DNA of 16,346 nt from Sulfuricurvum sp. (lineage in GTDB: Bacteria > Campylobacterota > Campylobacteria > Campylobacterales > Sulfurimonadaceae), in NCBI GenBank assembly GCA_022729835.1, contig DZBC01000019.1, forward strand, positions 1-16,346, read 5' to 3'. Below the pieces are notes generated by a model. That model searched no databases. It was not told the DNA's origin and saw nothing but the letters and a program-made list of their open reading frames with translations. Below, piece after piece: positions 1 through 7,688 of the stretch. The first letter of the stretch is position 1. Each line of letters begins with the position of its first letter. A program made the position numbers and the translations under genes.

Positions 1-251
1 GAACCTGCGGAAGTTCCAGTGACAATGTCGGCGCGCACACCCGCCTCTTCGAGCGCTTTGATCACACCTAGATGTACAAATCCCCGCACCCCACCGCCGC
101 CAAAAGCGATGGCGATACGCGGCACAGTCGATGGCTCAAGCGCTACAATCTGATCGTGTGAGACGATCCGCAAGTCGTCATAGCGGTTTTTTTCGATGCA
201 ACCACCCAGCCCAAAGAGCAGAAGCAAAAGCGTACATGTAAGCCGTATCAT
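1..251 (-). CDS. Patatin-like phospholipase lipoprotein (partial; C-terminus beyond window)
   Basis: The first 83 codons of a gene running off the left edge are visible. The protein opens with a lipoprotein signal peptide: a leucine-rich core, then the lipobox LGGC. A patatin N-terminus follows, with the glycine-rich oxyanion-hole motif GGGGVRG and then the nucleophile elbow GTSAG, the GxSxG serine of the Ser-Asp catalytic dyad. The family (RssA/YchK-like) hydrolyses acyl esters of phospholipids. The catalytic Asp would lie outside the window. The ATG directly abuts the TAA stop of the upstream outer-membrane channel gene (TAAATG), so it is very likely translated by coupling as the last visible gene of the efflux operon. 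A lipid-anchored patatin would act in the cell envelope. The family call rests on two motifs and is firm; substrate and role are unknown. Confidence 0.85.
   Translation of the reverse strand, partial: MIRLTCTLLLLLFGLGGCIEKNRYDDLRIVSHDQIVALEPSTVPRIAIAFGGGGVRGFVHLGVIKALEEAGVRADIVTGTSAG
232..241. repeat. TTACATGTAA palindrome, 9/10 copy
   Basis: GTACATGTAA lies in codons 4-7 of the patatin lipoprotein signal peptide, near the junction with the channel gene. It keeps the TACATGTAA core. Confidence 0.7.
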
Positions 252-1643
252 TTACTGCGCATGCTCCTGCCAGCCGCCGCCTAGCGCCATATACAAGGCA
301 ACCTGATGGGTCAGCAGCGCGGCATGAAGATCGATCAGCCCAGCACGTGATAAGAGCAAACCCCGCTTGGCATCAAGCACGCCCAGATAGTCGCTATAGC
401 CGCTTTCAAAGCGCTTTTGCGCAACGTCAAGCACCCGCTCAAACGCCTCTTTTTCATGGGTTTGCGCACTAATCTGTGCACGTGTGTGTTCGATGTTTTT
501 GAGTGCGTCGTAGACCTCTTTGAAGGCTCTTTTAATGCTTTTGACATACTCGATTTTGGCGATCTCCTGCTGCACTTCGCTTCGTTCTACATTGCTACTC
601 ACCCGTCCAAAGTCGAGCAGCGGAATCGAAAAGCTTGGCCCAAATCCCCACGTCTGCGCCGATCCGCTCATCAGCTTCTCTAGCTCAAGACTCTGATACC
701 CAAGCGAACCCGTTAGTGAAAACGAAGGAAAATAGTCCGCCTTGGCGACGCCGATGAGCGCATTAGCCGCATGTAAACGCTCCAGCGCGGCGCGGATATC
801 GGGGCGGCGCTCCAGCAGCGTCGAATCAATCCCTTCTGGAATCTTGAGTGCTTGCGGCATGGACAAAGAGGCATCGATGCCCCCCTCAAACAGCGCCTTT
901 GGATCGCGCCCCAGCGCAAAAACAAGCGCACTCTCACCTAACGTTTGCGCCGCTTTAAGCTCCAAGAGCATTACGCCGGCATTGGCATAAAGCGCCTGCG
1001 CCTGCGCCACCATCACCTCATCAATGAGGCCGTGGCGAAATTCACGTTGTCGGTATTCGTAGCTCTCGCGGTAGGCTTCGCGGGTCGCTTCGAGCAGCGC
1101 CACCTTTTGCGCCAACGCCACCTGCTTGACGTACAGCTCCGCCACACCGCCGATGAGGCTAAGGCGCAGCGCCTCTTTGTCCGCTTCGCTGGCCATGAGC
1201 TGCGCCCACGCAGCCGATTCGGTGTTTTGGTACTTGCCCCAAAAATCAAACTCATAACCAATGGTCGCAGAGAGCCCGAAACTGTTGTAAATAAACCCTT
1301 GAAACGGCGAAAGACTCTCCCTGCTTAAACGCTGCCGATAAGCCGAAGCCCCCGCCGTTACGGTCGGGTAGCGATCCGCGCCCGATAGCCGCAATGACGC
1401 TTTGGAGAGCGAGACATTGGCCATCGCCAGCTTCAAATCATCACTTTGCAAGAGCGCCTCTTCGATCAAGGCCTCAAGGCGTGTATCACCAAAGCCCTTC
1501 CACCATGTGGCGGAGATATCCGAAGCGCCGGCGTGACTCGAAGATTCGGGTAGTGCTGGTTGGGGCGTCTGCAGCTTAGGCGCCATAGAGCAGCCCCCCA
1601 GCCACAGCACCGCCACCAGCGATAACATCAATTTAGTGCGCAT
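252..1643 (-). CDS. RND efflux outer-membrane factor lipoprotein (NodT/OprM/CmeC family)
   Basis: A 463-residue outer-membrane channel subunit of a tripartite efflux pump, close to the usual family length. It has a lipoprotein signal peptide with lipobox LGGC (Cys18) and the typical segment WWKGFGD followed by two repeated helical domains. The second repeat carries ERRPDIRAALERL, the classic NodT-family motif, and LTGSLGYQS. It trimerises to form a TolC-like duct joining the adaptor and pump to the outside. The start at 1643 has an AAGGAG ribosome-binding site at 1650-1655 with a 6-nt spacer, located inside the end of the pump gene, which it overlaps by 11 nt. The order repressor-adaptor-pump-channel is the standard one. 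Substrates cannot be told from the sequence. Confidence 0.95.
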   Translation of the reverse strand: MRTKLMLSLVAVLWLGGCSMAPKLQTPQPALPESSSHAGASDISATWWKGFGDTRLEALIEEALLQSDDLKLAMANVSLSKASLRLSGADRYPTVTAGASAYRQRLSRESLSPFQGFIYNSFGLSATIGYEFDFWGKYQNTESAAWAQLMASEADKEALRLSLIGGVAELYVKQVALAQKVALLEATREAYRESYEYRQREFRHGLIDEVMVAQAQALYANAGVMLLELKAAQTLGESALVFALGRDPKALFEGGIDASLSMPQALKIPEGIDSTLLERRPDIRAALERLHAANALIGVAKADYFPSFSLTGSLGYQSLELEKLMSGSAQTWGFGPSFSIPLLDFGRVSSNVERSEVQQEIAKIEYVKSIKRAFKEVYDALKNIEHTRAQISAQTHEKEAFERVLDVAQKRFESGYSDYLGVLDAKRGLLLSRAGLIDLHAALLTHQVALYMALGGGWQEHAQ

Positions 1644-4600
1644 CGGAGGCTCCTTGCTTGGTCAATGACATCTTCATTTTCATAATGAGATAGTAAAAGA
1701 GCGGAATAAAAAAGACTGCAACCACCGTGAGCACCACCATGCCGCTCACCACCGTCGTACCGATGATATGGCGGCTGTTGGCCCCCGCTCCGGTGCTGAT
1801 CGCCAGTGGAAGCGTGCCGCCGATAAAGGCCAAAGAGGTCATCACAATCGGACGAAAACGAATCAGCGCCCCTTCAATGGTAGCGGTGTAGATATCCTTG
1901 CCCTCGCGTAGCTTTTGCTGCGCAAACTCGACGATCAGGATCGCGTTTTTGGCCGCCAGTCCCACCAGTGTCACCAGCCCTATCTGAAAGTATATGTCGT
2001 TTTCCAGCCCCCGCAGCATCACCCCTAGTGCCGCACCCAACAGCGCAAAAGGTACTGTCATCAGTACCGCAAAAGGGATCGTCCAGCTCTCATAAAGCGC
2101 CGCGAGCACCAAAAAGGTGAAGATGAGCGCATAGACAAAGGTGTAGTTGCCCTGCTGTGCGACCTTTTGCTCCTGATACGATGTGCCCGCCCACGAGAGG
2201 GTAAAGCCCTCGGGTAGCACCTCTTTGGCCACTTCGGAAATGGCGCGCATCGCATCGCTAGAGCTATAACCCGGAGCATTTTGCCCCGAAACCTGCGCGG
2301 CATTGAACATGTTGAAGCGCTGTATGACGCTAGGCGCCACCACCCGCTCGACACGAATCAGCTCGCTAAGCGGAACCATGCCGCCGTGATCGGCACGTAC
2401 GAAGATGTTTCGATAATCATCCAAGTCGTCTCGAAAACGCGCATCGACCTGTACATTGACGTGATAAACGCGACCGTATCGGTCAAAGTCGTTGACATAA
2501 CCTGTTCCAAAAGTCGCACCCAAAGTGGTATAAATCTGATCGATCCCTATACCGTATGCCTTGGCTTTCTCTCGGTCAATATGCAGCCGCATTTGCGGCA
2601 CATTGGCGTTGTAGGTGGTGCGTACCATCTGCAGTTCTGGGCGAGCGTTCGCCTTTTCGATCAGTTGCGCCACAGCGCCTGAGAGCTTCAGCGGATCGTC
2701 ACCGCTACGGTCTTGCACATACATCTCAAACCCACCCGTAGCGCTCATCCCCATAATGGGCGGCGGATTGACGGCAATAACCATCGCCTCCTTGTTTTGA
2801 GAAAAGGCACCCATCAACTGCCCGGCAATCGCCATCGAGCTTTGGGATGGAGCCGGGCGCAGCGACCACTCCTTGAGGTGCGCAAAACCCATTGCCGCGT
2901 CCGTTTTAAACGCAAAGGTAGCCAGATCAATCCCCGACATTGTGCCGAAGTGCTTGGTATCGGGATGGTTTAGGATCGTTTGTGTAACCCCACGCTGCAC
3001 CTCCAAAGTACGCTCTAAAGACGCGCCGGGCATCAGATAGCTTAGCAGCATCAACACCCCTTTGTCTTCACTAGGCACCAAGCCTTTGGGGAGTTGGCCC
3101 ACACTCCACAGCGCCGAAGCACTGATCGCCAAAAAGAGCAGTACGCTCACAAAAGCAAAGCGCAACACCCGCTTCACTCCGCCGCCAAATCCTCGGGTGA
3201 GCCAATCAAAAAAGACGTTGAACTGCCGCACCAACCAAAAGGGTTTGCTCTCGTGCTGGCGCAAAAATACACGGCAGAGCGCCGGCGTGAGGGTAAGTGC
3301 CACAAAGCCGGAAATGACCATCGAAATAACAATCGTCATCGCAAACTGCTGATACATCAAGCCGCTAAAACCTCCCACCAGCGCCGTAGGAATGAAGACC
3401 GCCGATAGCACCAGCACGATGGCAATCACAGGCCCCGTAATCTCACGCATCGCCTCTATCGTGGCATCACGCACGCTCATATGCGGTTTGAGCCGCAAGA
3501 TACGCTCGACATTTTCGATGACAACAATCGCATCGTCTACCACCAGCCCGATCGCCAGAATCAGCGCGAAGAGAGTCAGCAGATTGATCGAAAATCCCGC
3601 GATATAAAGTCCTGCAAAAGCACCCAGCAACGAGACGGGAATCGCCAACACCGGAATGATGGTGGCACGCACATTGCCCAAAAAGAGATAGATGATAACA
3701 ATGACCAGCACAATCGCTTCGGCCAGAGTCTTGAGCACCTCGTTGATCGAAGCGCGGACAAATTTGGTCGTTTCAAAAAGGGTATGCAACCGCATATCTT
3801 CGGGAAAACGCTCCTGCGCCTCTTCTAGCACGCGATCAAGCGCATCGGAGACCTCCAGCGCATTGGCGCCGGGTGCGAGAAAGATCCCCGAAACCGCCAT
3901 CGGCTCACCGTTGTACATGGCGCTAAGCATATAGCGCTCAGAGCCGATCTCGACAGCGGCGATCTCCTTGAGTCGAAGCGCTGAACCGTCGGGGTTGGAG
4001 CGCACGATGATCTGACCGAACTCCTGCGGATCTTTAAGCCGACCCTCTGTGAGCACCGTGTAGGTGAACACCTGCTTCTGCGCCACCGGATCGCTACCGA
4101 TCTGCCCCGCACCCATCTGTAGGTTTTGGCTCTCGATGGCGCGTACCACCTCTTCCACGCTCAGATCATATCCGGCGAGTTTGATCGGATCGATCCAGAC
4201 GCGCATCGCATACTCTTTGCTTCCAAAGACGATCGCATCGCCCACGCCGGGAATCCGTTTGATATCATCAAGCAGATTGATCAGCACATAGTTGTTAAGC
4301 CACAGCGCGTCGTGTTTTTCCCCCTCAGAGGTAAAACCAAGCACCCGCAGCATATCAGGCGAGCGCTCGCGGATGCTCACCCCTTGGCGGCGCACCGCTT
4401 CGGGCAGTTTGCTCAGCGCCACCTGCACGCGGTTGCTCACGTCTACATTGGCCTCAGAAGGCGTCGTGCCGGTTTCAAAGAAGATACTCATGTTGAGCAC
4501 CCCACTGGGTGAAGCGGTAGAGCTCATGTAGATCATGTTTTTTGCACCGTTGATCGCATCTTCAAGCGGCGCGGCGACGGTTTTGGAAAGGGTGTCGGCA

Positions 4601-4761
4601 TCGGCGCCGGGGTAGATCGCCTGTACGGTGATCTGTGGCGGAACGACGCGCGGATACTCTTGCACCGGCAGAGCTCTAATCGCCATCAACCCTGCCATGA
4701 CGATCACAATGGAGAGCACCGAAGCAAAAATCGGTCGGTCGATAAAGAATTTGGACAACAT
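1633..4761 (-). CDS. RND multidrug efflux permease, HAE1 family (AcrB/CmeB-like)
   Basis: The inner-membrane, proton-driven pump of the tripartite system, 1042 residues (AcrB is 1049). The N-terminus SKFFIDRPIFASV is the HAE1 signature. The proton-relay residues are present: Asp409-Asp410 in TM4 (GLVVDDAIVVIENV) and Lys938 in TM10 (LVGLAAKNAILIVEF), matching AcrB D407/D408/K940. Two periplasmic loops lie between TM1-2 and TM7-8. I chose the ATG at 4761: GGAG at 4767-4770 stands 5 nt upstream, and the protein then begins like AcrB. A GTG at 4767 would add two residues and overlap the adaptor stop as GTGA. The gene is coupled to the adaptor upstream and the channel downstream. Proton relay and fold look intact, so it is probably functional; likely substrates are hydrophobic toxins, bile-like compounds or solvents. 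Confidence 0.96.
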   Translation of the reverse strand: MLSKFFIDRPIFASVLSIVIVMAGLMAIRALPVQEYPRVVPPQITVQAIYPGADADTLSKTVAAPLEDAINGAKNMIYMSSTASPSGVLNMSIFFETGTTPSEANVDVSNRVQVALSKLPEAVRRQGVSIRERSPDMLRVLGFTSEGEKHDALWLNNYVLINLLDDIKRIPGVGDAIVFGSKEYAMRVWIDPIKLAGYDLSVEEVVRAIESQNLQMGAGQIGSDPVAQKQVFTYTVLTEGRLKDPQEFGQIIVRSNPDGSALRLKEIAAVEIGSERYMLSAMYNGEPMAVSGIFLAPGANALEVSDALDRVLEEAQERFPEDMRLHTLFETTKFVRASINEVLKTLAEAIVLVIVIIYLFLGNVRATIIPVLAIPVSLLGAFAGLYIAGFSINLLTLFALILAIGLVVDDAIVVIENVERILRLKPHMSVRDATIEAMREITGPVIAIVLVLSAVFIPTALVGGFSGLMYQQFAMTIVISMVISGFVALTLTPALCRVFLRQHESKPFWLVRQFNVFFDWLTRGFGGGVKRVLRFAFVSVLLFLAISASALWSVGQLPKGLVPSEDKGVLMLLSYLMPGASLERTLEVQRGVTQTILNHPDTKHFGTMSGIDLATFAFKTDAAMGFAHLKEWSLRPAPSQSSMAIAGQLMGAFSQNKEAMVIAVNPPPIMGMSATGGFEMYVQDRSGDDPLKLSGAVAQLIEKANARPELQMVRTTYNANVPQMRLHIDREKAKAYGIGIDQIYTTLGATFGTGYVNDFDRYGRVYHVNVQVDARFRDDLDDYRNIFVRADHGGMVPLSELIRVERVVAPSVIQRFNMFNAAQVSGQNAPGYSSSDAMRAISEVAKEVLPEGFTLSWAGTSYQEQKVAQQGNYTFVYALIFTFLVLAALYESWTIPFAVLMTVPFALLGAALGVMLRGLENDIYFQIGLVTLVGLAAKNAILIVEFAQQKLREGKDIYTATIEGALIRFRPIVMTSLAFIGGTLPLAISTGAGANSRHIIGTTVVSGMVVLTVVAVFFIPLFYYLIMKMKMSLTKQGASDAH

Positions 4762-4763
4762 AA

Positions 4764-5840
4764 TCACTCCGCCTTGGCGTTGATCACGTGGTCAACTTCG
4801 ACCGGTGCGCCGGGTTTAAGCCTAAAAAAGTTGTTGACGATGACGCGATCTCCCTCGCGCAGCGGCCCTTTGACAATGTAAAACTCGCCCTCACTCTCGC
4901 CCAGCGTAACAGGACGCACCCCCACCTTGCCCTCTTCGACAATAAAGACGATGGTACCTTGAGGATTTTGCAGTACCGCTTTTTGCGGTACCATTAAGAT
5001 ATCTTTGCGGGCGGGCGCATCAAGGGTGATTCGCCCGAAACTACCGCTGAGCATCCGCCTATCCGCATTGGCAAAAGTGGCACGCGCCTGAGCCGAAGCA
5101 GTTTTGGGATCGATCACCGATGAGAGAAAATCAACCTCGCCCTCGAGCGTATCCATCCCTACATGTAAGGTTGCCTTGAGCTTAGTAGCGCTGCCTAGCT
5201 TGCTCATATCGCTTTGGGGAATCGAGAAAGCGGCATCAATAGGATCGTTCTGAGCGATCTCGATGAGCGCTGTACCCGAAGTGACCAAGTTGCCCGTATC
5301 CACCAATTTGCCCAGTGTGACGCCTGAGATAGGAGCGCGTACTTCGGTGTAGTCCAGATCGATTTTTGCAGTCAAGAGACGTGCCTGAGCCGATGTAAGC
5401 TCTGCTTGAGCCCGCTCAAACTGCGCAAGCACCGCATCATTTTCGCGCTGACTGATCGCCTTGTCGTCATAGAGTTTTTCAACCCGCGTCCATTCGCGCT
5501 GCGCGTTGTCACGCACAGCTTGAGCCACTGCTACGTTGGCTTCAGCTTCACGGACTTTGGCGGCGTAGAGATCAGGCTCAATACGATAGAGCAAATCGCC
5601 CGCTTTGACGGGTGCACCTTCACTAAAGTGCTGTGAGCGTAAAACCCCCTCAACACGCGCGACAACGCTGGCAAAGCGCTTGGGCTGAGTCTTGGCAGGA
5701 TACTCCAGACTGAGCGGCAATTCAGAAACTCGGCGCACCTCGTACACATCGGCCTTGGGTGTGGGCATCTGGGGCATCGGCGCCGCAAAAGTGAGCGTCT
5801 GCAACAGCAGTGCAACGAGAGGAATCATGGATGGTTTCAT
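4764..5840 (-). CDS. RND efflux periplasmic adaptor (membrane fusion protein, HlyD/AcrA family)
   Basis: A 358-residue membrane fusion protein that links the pump to the outer-membrane channel. It has an N-terminal signal peptide ending near TFAAPMP. There is no lipobox cysteine, so it is a soluble or uncleaved-anchor adaptor, unlike lipidated AcrA. A lipoyl-like half (VARVEGVLRSQHFSEGAPVKAGDLLYRI, given here in part) is followed by a long alpha-hairpin around residues 95-165, rich in Ala, Gln and Glu. The second lipoyl half is APISGVTLGKLVDTGNLV, and a beta-barrel and membrane-proximal domain follow. The ATG at 5840 has AAGGAG at 5849-5854 (spacer 8) and overlaps the repressor stop as ATGA. 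Its own stop overlaps the pump start region. Confidence 0.95.
   Translation of the reverse strand: MKPSMIPLVALLLQTLTFAAPMPQMPTPKADVYEVRRVSELPLSLEYPAKTQPKRFASVVARVEGVLRSQHFSEGAPVKAGDLLYRIEPDLYAAKVREAEANVAVAQAVRDNAQREWTRVEKLYDDKAISQRENDAVLAQFERAQAELTSAQARLLTAKIDLDYTEVRAPISGVTLGKLVDTGNLVTSGTALIEIAQNDPIDAAFSIPQSDMSKLGSATKLKATLHVGMDTLEGEVDFLSSVIDPKTASAQARATFANADRRMLSGSFGRITLDAPARKDILMVPQKAVLQNPQGTIVFIVEEGKVGVRPVTLGESEGEFYIVKGPLREGDRVIVNNFFRLKPGAPVEVDHVINAKAE
5160..5168. repeat. TTACATGTAA palindrome, 9/10 copy
   Basis: It sits inside the adaptor gene and reads Leu-His-Val (TTA CAT GTA) on the coding strand, followed by Gly. Confidence 0.7.
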
Positions 5841-6472
5841 TGGTCGTTCTCCTTGGTGGGTTGTATGGCGATACCGCCGTAGTAAATCTCGAAAAAGTGC
5901 AGCAAACGCGCATCGCTAAGCGCGTCGGGAAACTGGTACATGTAAAAGGTGCAGTGCTGGACATTGGCAACGTAATGTGAGAGCACAAACTCCAAATGGT
6001 CATTTTTGAGCAGACCCGAAATAATGGCCGCGCGAAAGAGCTCGATAAAAGGCTCAAAATCCTGATAGAGCAGCTCTTTGGTACGCGCATCGATCAGGTG
6101 CGAGTCGCAGTACTGACGCATAAAGATAAACTCGTCATAGTGGCCCAAAAACCACCGCACATCGACGCACCACAGCCGCAAGAGCTGCGTGCAAAAATCG
6201 AGCGCGGCGTCTAGCTCATGGCGCAGCACCTCGCGCAAACGCCGTTTGACGTAGATGTAAAGCTCGTTGATAAGCGCCTCTTTGGACGCGAAGTGGTGAA
6301 AGAGCGTACCCGTCGCCACCCCCGAGAGCTTGGCAATACGCGACGTCGGCGTCGCGTGAAAACCCGCTTCGCTAAAGAGCCGCATCGCGGTATGCAAAAT
6401 ATGATCACGTGTCGATAATGAAGACAGCAGACACCTCCCGACTGATTGGTCGGTTGGATTGTAGGGCGTCAA
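5837..6472 (-). CDS. TetR/AcrR-family transcriptional repressor of the efflux operon
   Basis: A TetR-type regulator with an N-terminal helix-turn-helix (TSRIAKLSGVATGTLFHHF, then SKEALINELY) and a variable all-helical ligand domain of about 150 residues. It is the first gene of the operon and overlaps the adaptor start by 4 nt, so it most likely represses its own operon and is released by a pump substrate. The coordinates give the longest open frame, from TTG at 6472, which has no ribosome-binding site. GGGAGGTG at 6432-6439 matches the anti-Shine-Dalgarno strongly and sits 6 nt ahead of CTG at 6427. Starting there gives a typical TetR N-terminus, (M)SSLSTRDHILHTAMRLF. No ATG, GTG or TTG lies between that site and the HTH, and the first in-frame ATG would cut helix 1. 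I favour the CTG start; the gene identity is secure. Confidence 0.92.
   Translation of the reverse strand: MTPYNPTDQSVGRCLLSSLSTRDHILHTAMRLFSEAGFHATPTSRIAKLSGVATGTLFHHFASKEALINELYIYVKRRLREVLRHELDAALDFCTQLLRLWCVDVRWFLGHYDEFIFMRQYCDSHLIDARTKELLYQDFEPFIELFRAAIISGLLKNDHLEFVLSHYVANVQHCTFYMYQFPDALSDARLLHFFEIYYGGIAIQPTKENDQ
5937..5945. repeat. TTACATGTAA palindrome, 9/10 copy
   Basis: It lies within the repressor gene and reads Phe-Tyr-Met-Tyr, a different frame from the Leu-His-Val copies. Confidence 0.7.
6432..6439 (-). promoter_or_regulatory. Strong Shine-Dalgarno inside the annotated repressor frame
   Basis: The minus strand reads GGGAGGTG. The closest plausible in-frame start at proper spacing is CTG at 6427-6425, 6 nt after GGAGG. 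This site decides the start of the TetR gene. Confidence 0.6.
6441..6463 (-). promoter_or_regulatory. Putative efflux-operon promoter (-10) with overlapping TetR operator
   Basis: On the minus strand TACAAT (6463-6458) resembles a -10 box. It is followed after 3 nt by the imperfect palindrome ACCGACCAATCAGT (6454-6441), with half-sites ACCGA and TCAGT. This resembles TetR-family operators and would cover the transcription start, so bound repressor would block RNA polymerase. No good -35 is visible, which is common in Campylobacterota sigma-70 promoters. Inference from pattern only. Confidence 0.45.
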
Positions 6473-6736
6473 AGCTTAGGGGGTGCTTTGGGGTTACATG
6501 TAAGGTTGGAGTGATTCCATCGCAATTATGAGCATAAATACAGCAGAGAAAAAATAACAAATATACTCGTCACTCTATTATATTAATTTCACTTTTCTTT
6601 CATACATCACACATCAGCAAGTCCAAATTCAGCAAACACTCTTTACAATAGCCAATCACAACACTGTTCAAAGCAAAACAGCTCAATATGACAACAGCTT
6701 TGTTGTAGATAGGTCAATTTGTTCTCGGAGAAATAT
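6473..6736. other. A+T-rich intergenic region between efflux operon and SHOCT gene
   Basis: 264 bases between two divergent genes. Composition changes sharply from G+C-rich to A+T-rich near 6510, which probably marks the left edge of acquired DNA. It holds one TTACATGTAA (6494-6503) and a perfect inverted repeat ACAACA-GCTT-TGTTGT (6691-6706) about 30 nt ahead of the SHOCT gene start, which could be an operator or RNA hairpin. TACAAT at 6644-6649 is a weak candidate -10 on the plus strand. Confidence 0.5.
6494..6503. repeat. TTACATGTAA palindrome, exact
   Basis: An exact copy upstream of the efflux operon, about 31 bp beyond the putative -10 box. It could be coincidental to regulation, since the same motif occurs far from promoters. 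Confidence 0.85.
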
Positions 6737-7339
6737 ATGGGTTATTTACTTCTTTGGTTATTTTTTGGACTTGTTTCAGCGATAGTTGCCGGCAACAAGA
6801 ATAGATCATCAGGGCTATGGTTTCTACTTGGAGTCTTATTTGGGCCCTTTGCTTTTATAGTCGTTTTGGTCTTATCAAAGATAGAAAACAAAGAAGATTC
6901 TGTTCAATCAAAGCCCGTCTCTAAACAATTGAGAGGATCATACTACTATGAAATCAAAGTAAAGTCGATATTCAATGAGTGGGACAAAGTTAAAAAAGAA
7001 ATTTTTGCCGTATTAGGTGGAAAATATAAAATCAAACAGAACGATTCAGATCGTCTAGAGCTGATGTTGGATGATGACAGTTTTATTGAAATGACAAAAG
7101 ATAGCAGAGAAGATGGTGAATATATTATCGTCAAATCCACTAATTCTGGAAATATCAACTTTTCATCTTTCGGTGATGCTCTTATTATAGATAAATGCAT
7201 TGATTCTATCGAAAAACCAAGAAAAGAAGAATCGAATATCTCAATTGCTGATGAACTCAAAAAGCTCAACGATCTAAAAGAGCAAGGTATCTTAACAGAA
7301 GAAGAATTTTTCACTCAGAAAATCAAGCTCTTGTCTTGA
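6737..7339 (+). CDS. Two-TM membrane protein with C-terminal SHOCT domain
   Basis: A 200-residue protein of unknown role. The N-terminus holds two membrane helices, about residues 3-18 and 27-47, joined by a short polar turn; the second contains GLWFLLGVLFGPFAF, a pattern common in small bacterial membrane proteins. A charged middle domain of about 100 residues is unrecognised. The last 30 residues (IADELKKLNDLKEQGILTEE, then FxxxKxxLL) are a typical SHOCT domain, a short C-terminal module thought to aid oligomerisation or binding. I chose ATG 6737 because GGAG at 6727-6730 stands 6 nt upstream; a TTG at 6719 would add six residues but has no such support. A+T-rich codon use differs strongly from the neighbours, suggesting horizontal transfer. 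Confidence 0.85.
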   Translation: MGYLLLWLFFGLVSAIVAGNKNRSSGLWFLLGVLFGPFAFIVVLVLSKIENKEDSVQSKPVSKQLRGSYYYEIKVKSIFNEWDKVKKEIFAVLGGKYKIKQNDSDRLELMLDDDSFIEMTKDSREDGEYIIVKSTNSGNINFSSFGDALIIDKCIDSIEKPRKEESNISIADELKKLNDLKEQGILTEEEFFTQKIKLLS

Positions 7340-7384
7340 CTTGCTTTCTCAATACTATTCATAGATTTTAATAACTTAATTATT

Positions 7385-7411
7385 TAGTTGTTGATGTATT
7401 TTCCACAACTA
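7385..7411 (+). terminator. Weak hairpin downstream of the SHOCT gene
   Basis: TAGTTGT (7385-7391) pairs with ACAACTA (7405-7411) around a 13-nt loop, 46 nt after the SHOCT stop. The stem is A+T-rich and has no following T-tract, so terminator function is doubtful. Confidence 0.25.
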
Positions 7412-7438
7412 TTCATCTAACCCTCACATGTAATCAAA

Positions 7439-7600
7439 TCAACCGCCGCCCATCCCAAGCACGACGCCGACTTGTTTGTCTGCTTGCCGCATCTCATCCT
7501 CGCTCAACACTTCAGGCGTAATCATGCGCAACGGCAATATGATCTTAGCAAGCTCTTTGACCTTACATGTAAGAATGTCGCATCCACACGCTACGGAGAC
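7439..7600 (-). pseudogene. MazF/PemK-like toxin C-terminal fragment (copy A)
   Basis: An open minus-strand frame with no start codon ends VLSEDEMRQADKQVGVVLGM plus GGG and stop at 7439. Its last codons match those of copy B (7689-7790) with mostly synonymous changes, which argues that this frame was once coding. The pattern (acidic helix, then VVLGM at the very end) resembles the C-terminus of PemK/MazF-type endoribonuclease toxins, but the toxin assignment rests mainly on copy B. The upstream boundary is uncertain, because the frame runs into the 80-bp repeat that carries the ATPase gene start. Confidence 0.4.
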
Positions 7601-7623
7601 GGCGATGAAGCATCTGTATGAAA
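7544..7623 (+). repeat. 80-bp direct repeat, copy 1 (broken 5' end of HerA-like ATPase gene)
   Basis: It matches 9743-9822 at 73 of 80 positions by my alignment, offset 2199. It includes a TTACATGTAA, the ribosome-binding site GGAG, the ATG at 7605, and codons for MKHLYE. After GAAA the similarity stops, and the frame continues for about 17 unrelated codons to an early stop. This is a truncated copy of the downstream ATPase gene start. Together with copy 2 it flanks the peptidase lipoprotein gene. Confidence 0.85.
7563..7572. repeat. TTACATGTAA palindrome, exact
   Basis: Located inside 80-bp repeat copy 1, and conserved at the same place in copy 2 (9762). Confidence 0.85.
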
Positions 7624-7663
7624 TTATGGTGACAGTGTATATATTTAATCAATCATCCAACCT

Positions 7664-7673
7664 TTACATGTAA
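7664..7673. repeat. TTACATGTAA palindrome, exact
   Basis: Located between the broken ATPase copy and the second MazF-like fragment, about 100 bp from the previous copy. Confidence 0.85.
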
Positions 7674-7688
7674 ACCCCCGCGCTCAAA

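Noticed and set aside
945..1328. Long open frame opposite the outer-membrane channel gene
   Set aside because: Antisense shadow of a well-supported gene; composition is low-complexity Arg/His/Leu typical of G+C-rich shadows, with no domain.
3481..3828. Asp/Gln/Arg-rich frame opposite the RND pump
   Set aside because: Antisense shadow; the pump frame has all proton-relay residues and is intact throughout.
6494..6503. TTACATGTAA as a specific operator for the efflux repressor
   Set aside because: The same palindrome occurs at sites unrelated to promoters, including inside panC and prfB; the ACCGACCAATCAGT site over the promoter is a better operator candidate.
7385..7411. Rho-independent terminator after the SHOCT gene
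   Set aside because: The stem is short and A+T-rich, the loop is 13 nt and no T-tract follows; kept only as a low-confidence hairpin.
7476..7673. 65-codon plus-strand frame between the SHOCT and lipoprotein genes
   Set aside because: It merely spans the duplicated ATPase 5' end (MKHLYE) and flanking non-coding sequence; treated as a relic, not a gene.
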